Shown one piece after another: positions 1 to 60,680 of a stretch of 64,000 nucleotides of DNA. Numbering within the stretch: position 1 is the stretch's first letter; each line of letters starts with the position of its first letter. The stretch lies in NCBI RefSeq assembly GCF_020740795.1, contig NC_067302.1:124001-188000 (forward strand). The letters are read 5' to 3'. The notes beneath the pieces are model-generated. The model did not search any database. It was not told the DNA's origin and worked only from the letters and a program-made list of their open reading frames with translations. The DNA comes from Apus apus. Its lineage: Eukaryota > Chordata > Aves > Apodiformes > Apodidae. The translations under genes were made by a program, and so were the position numbers.

Positions 1-1035
1 AGGGTTTGGATACTGTGCCACTGGCAACTCCTGTTCCAGTCTTTGGGAAGCAGATCTGAAGATTGTTCTACTTAGTTATCAGCCTGGAGTCAGTGACCAA
101 CTTGGAACTCTTTTTATACTCCATTTAGCTCTTTAGTCTTAGAAAACAACCTTGTACTTCTAAAACTGTATGTGTAACTTCTAACAATAACTTTTTCCTC
201 TCACCAGCCAGTTCTCACTATCAGAATGATGGTGCACATGGCCATTCGTATCCTAGGTGACTTGGAGACATAGTCCTGGAGATCCTCTTTCTTTCTGCAG
301 ACTTTACAGTGAGCTTACTGGCAGGCTAACATCCTGTTCCCTCAAGGGAGGAAGGAATGTTCCTGTGTTTCCAGACTATGAGTTCAAGCAATCTTTTCTT
401 CACAGAAAATACCTATTTGATGTATTTTCCTGCTTCTCTGGCTATCACTTCTGTCCTGTAGTCCCCAAAAATTGTAAGCACTGGCAAAGTCCTAACTTGG
501 AATGTGTTTATGCCCTGGCTTAGCCTAGACATCCTTTTGCCATTCAGAGTCCTTAAATATGCATCAAAAGCCACTGTTGTCTTTCATGTCAATCCTGAGT
601 AATTGCATCAGGTCTGCACCTTGATTGTCTCTCCTACCTTAGTGAGGAGTGGGTTCCATCTTAGTCCCAGATCTGCAAGCCCTTTATGTCCAGGACACAA
701 AAGTCCAAAGACTGTCAGTGTTGGGACTTGTAAATCACTAGAGTTAAAGCAAACCAGCAGACTCGCTGATGGATAGAGAGCTGGACTTGGATCAGGTCCT
801 ACTGCTAGTGCAGCAGCAGCAGCAGAGGGTCAAATACCGAACCTAGCAGCTTGGGCTTCTTTAAAACTGGCTTCAGGACTTGCAGAATCCATGTGTGTGC
901 TTCAGGGAGGGTAAGGAGGACTCTGGGTATATCTTCTGAACATTTTCTCCCTGGAGCTGTGCTTTCTGGTTGTTTCACTCTTGTCAGTGCAAGCATTGTG
1001 CCTAATCAGATGAGAAACAGAGGACCTGGCACTGA
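1..1035. other. Non-coding stretch, left edge
   Basis: No recognisable exon or repeat. It contains a four-copy CAG run near 812-823 and short open frames without family resemblance. Because the gene to the right lacks its first exons, this is probably an intron of ZMPSTE24 or its upstream flank. Confidence 0.4.
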
Positions 1036-1080
1036 CACAGAATCACAGAATCACCAAGGCTGGAAAAGACCTGGAGGATG
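1036..1080 (-). mobile_element. CR1 3' tail fragment
   Basis: About 40 bases match the reverse complement of the CR1 3' terminus: the doubled 'cagaatca' end followed by 'aaggctggaaaagacct'. The rest of the element is absent, so this is a severely 5'-truncated insertion or a relic. Confidence 0.55.
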
Positions 1081-1114
1081 TCTTTTACAAGATTTTTTTC
1101 CACCACAGTGGTCT

Positions 1115-1546
1115 TCATGCCAAGAACTGAGGGCTGAGGTTATGATGTCGCAGTGGGTCCTGTCTCTCTCTCTGCTGTCTCGTAGCAGGATGTCTCCTCT
1201 TAACGGCTGCAACACGTGACCAGGTGTCTCTAGGGAGAATCTGGAGTTTACCTCTCAATCTGTTTGGCATCTTATTCTTTCTGTCAGTCATTCGTTCAAT
1301 GGCTGAGTTGCGGAACTGATGGGAATCAGAGATTATGTCTCCATATTGTTGTGCTCTGAAAGCCACCTCATGCACAGTTGGTCTTGTGTCATCCTCAAAG
1401 TATCCCATGAAGGAGACTATCTGGGCATGTGCTGCTGGTACAGCCTGAGCAAACGTCCGGAACATCTGTGTGTCACACAGAACATGATCAGGATTTGTAA
1501 GTCCATCTTGATCATAGATCAGCTCTTGCACAGCTATTTCTCTCAA
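1115..1546 (-). pseudogene. Endogenous retrovirus gag-like remnant
   Basis: A 143-codon open frame reads on the minus strand and looks like a real protein: balanced composition, acidic and basic blocks, and a basic C-terminal part (about residues 88-130). Its N-terminal half, beginning with REIAVQELIYD and containing PTVHEVAF around residues 56-63, resembles the gag-type core of avian ERVL-like endogenous retroviruses as I know them. The similarity is partial, and upstream of 1546 the frame is soon broken, so this is a decayed fragment with no intact gag or pol neighbour. It lies between a CR1 tail and a long CR1. An unrelated host retropseudogene is the alternative. Confidence 0.45.
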
Positions 1547-1649
1547 GTATGTGATGGTTTTCTCAAGAGTGGGTATTCTGCTTCAGTGCCAGTTGATGTC
1601 ACCCTTGTGGGGGTACCTGCCCCTCACTGGAGGGGATTGGAGCTTTTGG

Positions 1650-4600
1650 TTTAATTTTGGGTTCTTGGATCACCGGGATGTTTACATGGCACCGGGGCTG
1701 CTGGTGAGAGATGGAGTGGAACTCTCCACAAGGGGGAAAAGGATTTTTGGCCAGGAATTGGCAGGGCTCATCAAGAGGACTTTAGACTAGGTTTGATGAA
1801 GGAAGGTGATAAAACCAGGCCAACTAGAGACGAGCCTGAGGATGGCATGGCAATGTTAGGAGTGGAACTAACAGCCCAGCTCAAGTGCATCTACACCAGT
1901 GCACGCAGCACGGGCAGCAAACAGGAGGAGCTGTGCAGCAGAACATATGACATAGCTGTGACATAGCCACCTTCACAGAAACATGGTGGGGTGACTCACA
2001 TGATTGGAATGTCGCAAGGGATGGCTAAAAGCTCTTCAGAAAGATAGACAGGAAAGGAGAGGTGATGGGGGGGCTCTATATTTTAGGGAGTGTCTTGATT
2101 GTATAGAGCTTGATGATAGCAATGAGAAGGTTGAGTGTTTTGTGGGTAAGGATGAGAGGGAAGGCAAATAAGGCAGATATTCTGTTGGGTGTCTGTTATA
2201 GACCATCCAACCAGGATGAGGAGGCAGACGAAGCATTCTACAAGTGGCTGGCAGAGGTCTCAGAGTCACCAGCCCTTATTCTGGTGGGGGATTTCAACCT
2301 ATAAGGCATCTGCTAGAAATATAACAAAGCAGAGGGAGGCAAGCTTGGAGGTTCCTCGAGTGTATGGAAGATAACTTCCTAACACAGCTGGTAAGTGAGC
2401 CTGCCAGAGAAGATGCATTGCTAGATCTGCTGTTCACAATCAGGGAAGGACCGGTGAGATGTGGTGGTTGGCGGCTGTCTTGGGCTTAGTGACCATGAAA
2501 TGGTTAAGTTCTCAGTCCTTACTGAGGTAAGGAGGGAGTGTAGCAGAACTTCCACCTTGGGCTTTGGAGGGTGGACTTTGGCCCGTTCAGGACATTAGTT
2601 GAGAAGAGAGTCCCTTGGGGGACAGTCCTGAAGGGCAAAGGGGTCCAGGAAGGCTGGACGCTCTACAGGAAGGAAATCTGCACATCACAGGAGCAGCTGC
2701 CCTCATGTACTGTAAGGTGGCAGGGAAGATGACTGGCCTGGCTGAAAAGGGAGGCTTTGCTGGGACTCAGGAATAAAAAGAAAGTTTACGTCCTTCAGAA
2801 GAAGGGGCAGGCATCTCAGGATGAGTACAGGGATTTCATTAGGTCATGCAGGGAAAAAATTAGAATGGCAGAAGCTCAGCAGGAGCTCAGTCTGGCCACT
2901 GACAAAAGAGACAAGAAAAAAGTTTTTACAAATACATTAACAATAAAGAGAGAACCAGGGAGAGCCAGGGAGAATCTCCATCCCTTGCTGGATGCGGGGG
3001 GAACATTGCAATCAAGGATGAGGAAAAGGGTGAGATACTTAATGCTGTCTTCACCTCCATCTTTTGTAGTCAGAGCAGCTTCCCCCAGAATTTCAGCCCC
3101 CTGAGCTGGAAGATAAGGATGGAGAGCAGAACAACCCCCCATAATCCAGGAGGAAGTAGTTAATGATCTGCTTCTGCACCTGAACACTCATAAGTCTACA
3201 GGGCAGGATGGGATCCACCCCATAGTGCTGAGGGAGCTGGTGGGGGAGCTCACCAAGCCTCTCTCCATCAATTATCAACAATCCTGGTCAACAGGGTTGA
3301 CCCAGATGGCTGGAGGCTAGTTATTGTGATAACCATCTACAAGAAGGGCTGGAAGGAGGATCCAGGGAACTACAGGCCTGTCAGCCCGACCTGGTAAAAT
3401 TATGGAGCGATTCATCTTCAGTGCATTCCCATAGCAAGTCCAGCACAGTCGGGCCCAACCAGAATGGGTTCAGGCAATGTAGGCCCTGCCTGACCCAACC
3501 TGATCTGTGGCTGTGGATATTGTCTACCTGTATTTTAATAAAGCCTTTGACACCATCTCCCACAGCATTCTGGAGAAGCTGGCAAATAATGGCATAGACA
3601 AGTGTTAAAAACTGGCTGGATGGCCAGGCCCAGAGAGTTTTAGTCAGTGGAGTTAAATCCAGTTGATGACCAATCAGGAGTGATGTCCCTCAGGGCTCAG
3701 TTTTGGGGCCAGTCTTGTTCAATATATTTATCAACAATCTAGATGAGGGAATTGAGGGCTAATCATCAGCAAGTTTGCAGATGACACCAAGTGGGTGGGA
3801 CTGTTGATCTGCTCGAGGGGAGGAAGGCTCTTCAGAGGGATCTGGGCAGGTTGAATCAATGAGCTGAGGCCAATTGTAGGAGTTTTAACAAGGTCCTGCA
3901 TTTTGATCACAACAACCCCAGGCAATGCTCCAGGCATGGGGCAGAGTGGCTGGGAAGCTGTGTGGCAGAAAGGGACCTGGGGGTGTTGGTCGACATCCAG
4001 CTCAACATGAGTCACTGTGGGCTCAGGTGGCCAAGAAGGCCAATGGCATCCTGGCCTGCATCAGGAATAGTGTGGCCAGCAGAAGGAGGTGATCCTGCCC
4101 CTGTGCAGGGGGCCCCTGCACCTTGAGTTCTGTGTTCAGTTCTGGGCCCCTCACTACAAGAAAGACATTGAATTGTTTGAGTGAGTTCAGAGAAGAGAAC
4201 CAAGCTGAAGAAGGGGCTGGATTACAAGTCCTATGAGAAGAGGCTGAGGGAACTGGGATTGTGTATTTTGGAGAAGAGGAGGCTGAGGGGGACCTCATTG
4301 CTCACTGCAACTGCCTGAAAGGAGGTTGTAGGAGGTGGGTTGTGGCCTCTTCTCTCAAGTAAATAATGATAGGACAGAGGAAATGGCCTGAAGTTACACC
4401 AGGGGAAGTTTAGATTGGATATTAGGAAGAATTTCTTTACTGGAAGAGTGGTTGGACAGTGGAACAGGCAGCCAGGGAGGTGGTGGAGTCACCATCCCTG
4501 GAGGTGTTAAAAAACCGTGTAGATGAGGGAATTCAAGACATACTCGAGTGGGTGATCTTAGAGGTCTTTTCCAATCGTGACAATTCTGTGGTTTTCTGAT
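1650..4600 (+). mobile_element. CR1 LINE, nearly 3 kb, decayed ORF2
   Basis: This is the longest CR1 copy here. It begins in the ORF1-ORF2 linker (compare the same segment at 63505-63725), runs through the ORF2 endonuclease (GDFN motif at 2287-2298, followed at once by a stop) and the reverse transcriptase (FADD motif at 3774-3785), and ends with the CR1 3' tail near 4598. Stops and frameshifts break ORF2 into short frames (for example 2110-2304 and 2757-3104), so it cannot move by itself. It lies in non-coding DNA before the first visible ZMPSTE24 exon, in the same orientation as the gene. Confidence 0.9.
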
Positions 4601-4889
4601 AAAGAATGGTCTAAAACTGTGTCTTAATGTCTGATTTGTGTTTCTGATAGTCATGGTTGTCTGAGGCGTCTAAGCAAATTCTTGCCCCAAATCTTAGTTG
4701 TTATTTGAATCTGTTTCACCAGTATTTTTTTTCTTTCCAGATGAGTTCCATATCTTTACTGTAGCATGGGCTTTTTAATACAACTTTGTTCTGAAGGATC
4801 TTTACCTAATAACCCCCTCACCTCCGTGCCTTGCAATTAGCTCCAAGGCCTGAAGTAACACTTCCTGAAAGAACTAGTTGGGTGTGTAA

Positions 4890-5125
4890 TCACAGAATTA
4901 CAGAATGTTGGGGGTTGGAAGGGACCTCCGAAGATCATTGAGTCCAACTCCCCTGCCAGAGCAGGACCAAAACTAGGGCAGAGCACTCAGAAAGGCATCT
5001 AGACAGGTCTTGAAAGTCTCCAGAGAAGGAGACTTCACAGCCTCTCTGGGCAGCCTGTCCCAGGGCTCTGTCACCCTCACAGGAAAGAGGTTCTTCCTCA
5101 AGTTTAGGTGGAACTTCTGTAACCG
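4890..5125 (-). mobile_element. CR1 3' end fragment
   Basis: The reverse complement of the CR1 3' region: terminal 'cacagaattacagaa', then 'gttggaagggacct', 'agtccaact' and the 'cagcctctctgggcagcctg' block. It is 5'-truncated within the 3' part of the element. Confidence 0.9.
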
Positions 5126-5779
5126 TGTTGCAGAATCACTAGATCAGATTCATTCAGGTAGAGGTCCTTGAAATATCAGTTGCTGTTATTAAATATGTGC
5201 TAATTTTAAAACCTGAGACAACTACATGAGTAGTAACTGCATGTGAGTGGAAGCTTGGAGTAAAATGCCCAATATATATCTAAAAATCTTTAAAAGAACT
5301 TCTGTACATTTCTGGTTAAGACAACAAGCTTAGTCATAACTGAAAGTTAAGGTGAATGGATGCAAGTGTTCAGTAGGTAGGTTTCTTTAAGAGTTTTCTA
5401 TTAGCTAAAAATTGCATAATGTCTAGGATACAGATCTGTAAAGGAGTTCAGGGACAGATAAGCTTAAATTTTTCTTTCCTTCTTTAATTATGTGTGTGCA
5501 ACACCAAATAAGGGTATGGGTTGGATCTTCCTGAAGAAGAATGCATCTGCATGGGCTTGGATTCTGTGTGGATGTAGAGAGCCACAGCTACAAGAAGAGA
5601 AGGTGAAAAGGTTCTTACACCTTTTCTTAACTGCCTCTGATTCCCCTAGCACATTGGTATGGCTGTTTTGCTGTTTGTCTTATTTTTTTCCTGTGCACCC
5701 ACTGAAGGGATCAGTTCATTAACCACTGTGACACATCAATATTTATATTGAAAATATCACTGATATCCTTTTTTTCCAG
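5126..5779. other. Intron preceding ZMPSTE24 exon 5, no further feature
   Basis: AT-rich sequence that ends in the pyrimidine-rich acceptor at 5766-5779. A 76-codon frame at 5492-5722 does not match ZMPSTE24 exon 4 or any family I know. Confidence 0.6.
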
Positions 5780-14891
<9,112 letters not shown>

Positions 14892-16028
14892 CAGGAATCA
14901 TTGTTGGTTCACAGATTGTGCTTCCATCCCAGAAGCAAAGTTCAGAGCTGCTTTTAAATTTCTTTTTAAAAATGGATAATGCCAGTCAAGTGCAGTGTTA
15001 ACAGCACCACAGATATAAGAATCCTGAAACAGGTATTACATTATAAATTACTTTTTTTAACAAAAACAAAACTGTGGAACTTAATTTAGAAAAAGTACTA
15101 CGTGAAGACCTTCCCCCCACACACACCGGCTTTTATCTCTGTATCACACTGTAAGTCTTGTAAAGGTAGGAAAAAAAAGTATGGACTTCAGAGCACCATT
15201 TCTTCAGTTTGTGTATGCCTTGAACATTGCTTTTGATTCTTTCTTACTCTCAGTATTCTGTAAGCCTTCCTAGTCTCAACCCTCTTCACAATGAAGAGGG
15301 TTTAAGTGACATGTTTTCTTGCGTATTAATACTTGTACTCACCAGTCACTGTCTTGTGTTTTTAAAAGCTGAATGCAAGCACAGGCCTTTCTCCTGGATT
15401 ACTGTCTGTTGTAATTGAAAATGCTACTTAACAAAACCTCCTTTCTCTGAAGGGTGGGAAGAAGGATGAATTACAGCTGAGGAAATGTACCATGGCTTCC
15501 TTGAAAATGAGCACTAGTCAGTATTAAGTAGCATTATAGTGGGATCAGGCTTCTCCTGTACTGTGCTGCTGGGGGTGTGGAAGGATGTTACAAAGAATCA
15601 CAACATGTTAGAGAAAAGTGCTAATCCTCTGTTCTTCTACCTTTTGTCTATGAACAGATTGGTTAACAGCTTTTCCATACCTCAGTTCCTCCTTTTTGTT
15701 GTGCTTTGCCTAAATATTTTGTATCTGTGGAAGTGTCCAGTTGCTCAGACAGTACATCAGAGCCACGCTTTGATTCTGAAGGGGTTTGTCCTCTACTCCA
15801 CTGGGAGTTTTCCGTTAAGATGAAATAGCTGTGCTGGAATACTTAGAAAATATTTCTTCTTGTTGTTATGATATAAATAGCCCAAGGCAGTTTGTTCATA
15901 TATAGGCTAGTGAAGGACAAATGGAATAATTGTGGAAATGGCTTCTGCATTGATTGTCTCATATTTTTCCAACAAAAGCTGGAATTAAATTTACTTTTGT
16001 TGAAATAAAGATAAAAATGAACGACAAG
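14892..16028 (+). other. ZMPSTE24: ZMPSTE24 3'UTR (predicted)
   Basis: Non-coding sequence from the stop codon to the AATAAA at 16004-16009. AT-rich, no repeat family recognised. The cleavage site is inferred just after the signal. Confidence 0.65.
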
Positions 16029-16039
16029 TTTGTGTGTGC
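16004..16039 (+). terminator. ZMPSTE24: ZMPSTE24 poly(A) signal and GT-rich element
   Basis: AATAAA at 16004-16009 with an ATTAAA 20 bases before it and a GT-rich stretch (gtttgtgtgtgcc) about 20 bases after it, which is the usual layout of a vertebrate cleavage and polyadenylation site. Confidence 0.7.
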
Positions 16040-16710
16040 CATACAAAGACTGAATGCACATATTTCATATCAAAATCAGGTGTTATATCTGCAGTAAATT
16101 CAAATGTTCTGCTCATCTCTCTACAAAGACAGAAGTCAACGTAAATTCTTTTTCCAGATGTCAGAGTATTCTCAGAGACTTCACAGTTAGCTTAAATTTG
16201 CTTTTCTGATTATAGGGAAAAATGCCTTACAAGATGACAGGCACAGTGATCTCAGGTGCAGCAAGATACCAGGTGTTTCTGGAAGCCCTTTGTGTGCCTT
16301 ATTGTGTTTATATCCTAGTGAATATGAAGCTGAACTATATATATGGACTTAGGAGACAGTTTTACAAATATGGAGAGCATGTGTTTGTCATGTTAACTGC
16401 ATTTAATAATGACCCTTAAAAATGAAAGGATTAACTTGAATCTGTCCATTCAGAAGAGTAGATAAAAGTCTAAAGTTTTGAGTTTGAGAAGCTGGCTCTT
16501 GTAAACCTATGGAGAACATGTTAAGTGTGCTGTAGGAAAACCATTTGTCTCGCCCCGTGGGTGAAACTTACACTCAAAAATTAATTCTGTGGCTATTTCA
16601 GAAATTTGGCTAAACACAAACTAAAGGAGAATAACATAGGATAATGAAAGAAATAATAGTTCCTGTGAAAGCATTAAATCTAGGGAGGACTACATCCATG
16701 GATAGAACAG
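16040..16710. other. Intergenic spacer between ZMPSTE24 and KDM1A
   Basis: About 670 bases without recognised gene or repeat. Part of it may belong to the decayed LTR to the right. Confidence 0.5.
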
Positions 16711-17022
16711 AAGGGGAGAAGCAGGAAGTTGTCTTGTGATCTCTGACCTTCCTCTGAGCTCACGTAGCTCTATGGAATGGAAGATCTCTGGCCAGTTTTG
16801 CTGTCTGTCTAACTCAGCCTCCTACGGGGGGGGGTCAGAGATCTCCTGGTAGCCCCTGAGCCGGCAGAGTAAAGACGGGACCTTGGAGTCTTGTCAGTAA
16901 CACAAACACTCCAGTGTTACCGCTGCACTGGCTGGAAAACTTACTGCTAGTTAAAAGAGCTCACTGAGGGAAAAAAATAATCAGTAAAAAGAAAGTTGTT
17001 CATCCTGGCTCAAAGCAGGACA
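16711..17022 (-). mobile_element. ERVL-type LTR fragment (U3 side), minus strand
   Basis: This segment aligns by eye with the right part of the complete LTR at 46988-47723: 'ggggagaagcaggaag', a block with 'cactccagtgttacc', 'ctggctggaaaacttactgc' and a matching terminus (caggaca), which on the minus strand is the 5' end beginning TGTCCTG. Only the first ~310 bases of the LTR remain. It ends 429 bases before the KDM1A start codon. Confidence 0.7.
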
Positions 17023-17095
17023 CTGGACTACACGTGTAGGCAAGGAAACTGGAAGAGATGCATGCAGAGGTCAGTTTGATGGTGTGAGAGTGAGT

Positions 17096-17108
17096 TGACG
17101 TTCATTGG
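17096..17108 (+). promoter_or_regulatory. KDM1A: CRE half-site and inverted CCAAT box upstream of KDM1A
   Basis: TGACGT at 17096-17101 is followed by ATTGG (CCAAT on the other strand) at 17104-17108, at the left edge of the CpG island. Such a pair is common in TATA-less promoters. Function is inferred only from motif and position. Confidence 0.4.
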
Positions 17109-17357
17109 CTCAGCTTGGTAAAATGATCTAAAGGCTGCGCTTGGAAGGCGCGCGGGACACACCCGGCAAGGAGCTCTGCCGCGCAGGGTTTGCCCGGGAT
17201 GAAATTCACCTGTGAACTCAAGGCAGCCGCTGCACCTGCAGAACAGCCGGGGCGGCAGGGACCGCGGCAGCTCCCGCGGCCTCCGCCGGGGCCGGTCCGG
17301 GGGGTCCCTGCCCCCCGGGCTGGGGGCGGCCCCGGCAGCAGGAGGTGGCGCGCGGGT

Positions 17358-17417
17358 GTGACGTCAGAGGAGGTGACGTCAGGAGGGGTGACGTTACAGG
17401 AGGTGACGTCAGGAGGT
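17358..17417 (+). promoter_or_regulatory. KDM1A: Four tandem 15-bp repeats, each with a CRE-like site
   Basis: Four units of exactly 15 bases carry TGACGTCA at 17359, 17374 and 17404 and TGACGTTA at 17389. TGACGTCA is the full palindromic binding site of CREB/ATF proteins. The array ends 33 bases before the KDM1A start codon, so it lies in the core promoter or 5'UTR. Confidence 0.9.
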
Positions 17418-17450
17418 GCCGCGGCCTCCTTTGTGCGGCGGGCCGGGGCG

Positions 17451-57665
<40,215 letters not shown>

Positions 57666-58330
57666 GAAAATCAGAAGGTATTAGAAGAGGAGTGACGAGG
57701 CCACAGTGCTGCTCTGGTGAATGCTTTGGGATGAAGATACTCGTGTAGTCAGTGACAGTGTCTCCTGAAAGGACCTCACCATGAATTACTTCGTAATAAT
57801 TCCATTAGAATGGCCTTACAAAACCAGCTTTTGGTTTGGCATCCTCTTATAAAATCTCTTATAGCTATCTGAAGTGTCAGTGTACACAGAATCCTTTACT
57901 ACCAAGCTGGTCAGGGATTTCTTTTGACTCTGTAGATACTTTTTGAAACTCAAACTAATAGCCAGAGGGTTTTTCCCTACCCCTACATGTATTTGCAATT
58001 TGGTAATGACACAAGGCCCTCTAGAAGCTGATTGGTACAAACAGTAGCTTTGTGTAGAATTTGTGAACTTCCATGTTATTTTGTTGATTTTTACTTTTGT
58101 TTGTTTGTTTGTTTTGTTCTGTAGAATAATAGTTTTTGACCAATCTCGTTCTTCTCTGGGATTTGAGATATGGGTGCAACTCTTTCCCTACCAGTAGCAG
58201 CAAATCATACCCCTCCAAAATAGTCCATTGGCAGCTAACCGATATGCATCCTGTTTTAGAAAGAAAGCTGGGATTACTGAGACTGTGCTAAGCAAACTGG
58301 TACATTAAATACATTCAACAAAAGAAATAG
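57666..58330 (+). other. KDM1A: KDM1A 3'UTR (predicted)
   Basis: No repeat recognised apart from a TTTG-type run at about 58092-58117. The end is inferred from the ATTAAA at 58304-58309. Confidence 0.45.
58304..58309 (+). terminator. KDM1A: Candidate KDM1A poly(A) signal (ATTAAA)
   Basis: First canonical-variant hexamer after the stop, about 640 bases downstream. No strong GT-rich element follows, so another site further on is possible. Confidence 0.4.
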
Positions 58331-60217
58331 TCACAATTGGATATTTGTTAAGTTAAAAACTAGAGAATTTATTCACATTTGTTTATATAGACACAGAATT
58401 GTCTAGACATTGCCAGCTGAATGGCCTAATCTCTCTTGATTTCTTTGCTGCGCTCTGTGTACCTGTGGCGTTTATTTCTGCTATGTTAATGAGGTGATGT
58501 TGAAGCTGCCATTGTTGAGCTTCTGAAAATCACTTTGCTTTGGCTGCTTTTCCAAATATTTTCCCTCTTACTCATTCAGCACTTAAAGCATTCCTTTCAT
58601 TTCAGAGCAGTCTTATTTAAACATTTAGGTCCTTTTCCCCCCTCTCCTCCTTTCCTCATTTAGCATTAGACTTTTATTATGTCTTTCAGCTTTTCTCATC
58701 CTCCTCTTTCTGCAGTTTATTTCTCCCTCTAACTGTGGTTTCTGGGCACACTGTTTCTTCTGCTTTTCAGTTTTTCTATTCTCACTCTCTCTGACCCCAT
58801 GTCTATACCATGTGCAGTCTGTCCCAAATTCTTTTTGTCCTTGCACCTTCTGTTCTGGTAGAGGATCAGTACCTCCACTTGTTTGATGCTCGTCCCTCTA
58901 TAATTCCATTGCCCACACTTCTTCCTGAAGAAAATACACACTCAAATACAACTGCAGCCACTACTTGCTTGTAGCTCTATTGTCTTTGGCCATGGACTCT
59001 CCATCTTCTGGCATTATTCCTTCTGCTGTTTTCTTGTGTCTCCTCCTTAGTAGCTGGAGATCATTTTTCTGACTACCTTTATTGTCTCCTGGTTGCTTTC
59101 TCATTAGACATAAAAGTCTAGGAGGGGATGTCTCCATAGGCAAGCTATGAGAAAGGGGAGGATTCTGTCTGATGTGGCAGGAATAATAGTCTGACTTGAG
59201 GTGTCAAGGACTAAACTCATTTGGAGTGGCTGGATTTGGAGGACTCTATCTCAAACGTGGCTCAGTGTCCCTCTCCTGTATCTCTAATTTTGCAAATGAT
59301 TTTGCACCTTGAGATCTCCCCAGCAGCACTGCTCATCCTGGCTTTCCTTCCCAGGGGATGAGACAGACTGAAGTGGAACAGGAATTGGAATTCCAACAGG
59401 GCATAGAGGAGGTGTGTCCAGGGGATGACTGAGAGTAAATCTGAAACTCAAGACTCCCTGTCTTATGGTAAAAGCCTGTCAGTACCACTACCCAGAAAAA
59501 TCACATTCCAGAGTCAGAGGTGTGACAGGCCTTTAAAATCCACCAACAGCTGATCACTGGTGTGTGATACTCATCATTCCTCAAGGAGGTGCTCTCCCGG
59601 CAGTTAGCAGCTCTTGCCCTGCTGCTTCCGTCATCCCAGCAATGCCTTCTGCTGTGCCTGAAATGGTGACTCTGAGTCCAGATTATCAGTGTAAGTGTTT
59701 AGGAGCATATTGCTCTCCTCTCCCTGTGCCAGGGTCTGTTAAATGGACCTTTGGCCTGACCCATAATGGCTGGTCCTATTTAAGTGCTGCCTGTGCAGCC
59801 TTCCTACCCACTGACCTACTGAGGAGACGGCATTGTAACTAGATCACTAGGCCCACTTCATCTCAGCATCCTTCCTTGTGGTGTAGACCTTCTTCCCATT
59901 GCTACTGTCTGCTTGCCCTGACCCCCCTTGGAATTGACTTACCTGTTTCAGCAGGTTGTGAATGACCTTTGTCAAAGGTTTGAAGCTGCTGGACAGTCAC
60001 AAAACCTTGTGATCGAGTCTGGTTGCACCCTTTGAAGAATACCTTTCCACCTATTCTCAGGGACTTGCCACTTCTCACCCTACTCCACAGGTTGGTGAAT
60101 TGCATTTCTGAAAACAAAAATGATTGGTACCCACTTCAGAAAGAGAACTTCCCTAGTTGGACCCCTCTTTCTGGACTGAAGATGAAGGACCACAGTAATC
60201 TCCACAGGGTTCTGAGT
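58331..60217. other. Intergenic DNA
   Basis: 1.9 kb without recognised gene or repeat. It includes a pyrimidine-rich stretch (about 58620-58800) and open frames such as 59564-59842 with no family resemblance. Confidence 0.55.
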
Positions 60218-60680
60218 CATAGAATCATAGAATGGTTTGGGATGGAAGGGACCTAGAAGATCATCTAGTTCCAAGCTCCCAGCAAGGTCAGGGACACCTT
60301 TTACTAGACCAGGCTGCACAAAGCCCTGTCCAACCTGGCCTTGAACACCTCCAGGGAGGGGGCAGCCAAAACCTCCCTGGGCAACCTGTTCCAGTGTCTC
60401 ACCACCTGAACAGTAAAGAATTTCTTCCTAATGTCTAACCTAAATCTCCCCTCTTAAAGTTTCAAACCATTACCCCTTGCCCTGACACTACACACCCTGG
60501 TAAGAGGTTCCTTCCCAGCTTTTCTGTAGGACCCCTTCAGATACTGGAAGGCTGAAGCCTTCTCGTCTCCAGGCTGAACAATTCCAGCTCCCTCAACCTG
60601 TCCTAATAGGAGAGGTGCTCCAGCTCGGATCATCTTCATGGCCTCCTCTAGACTTGCTCCAAGAGTCCTGAATGAATGGA
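60218..60680 (-). mobile_element. CR1 3' fragment
   Basis: Reverse-complement CR1: doubled 'tcatagaa' terminus, 'ggttggtgaattg' lies outside; inside are 'acctccagggagggggcagc', 'gggcaacctgttccagtgtc' and 'ggtgctccagctcggatcat'. It starts at the gene-proximal side and is 5'-truncated near 60680. Confidence 0.9.

Noticed and set aside
257..523. 88-codon plus frame containing LYSELTGRL, reminiscent of a ZMPSTE24 exon 3 stretch
   Set aside because: Only a few residues match, the surrounding residues do not follow the conserved ZMPSTE24 sequence, and no acceptor and donor pair frames it.
812..823. CAG repeat near the left edge
   Set aside because: Only about four units, not in a recognised exon.
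59564..59842. 92-codon plus frame downstream of KDM1A
   Set aside because: No recognisable family, no splice or promoter context; reported as unexplained intergenic sequence only.
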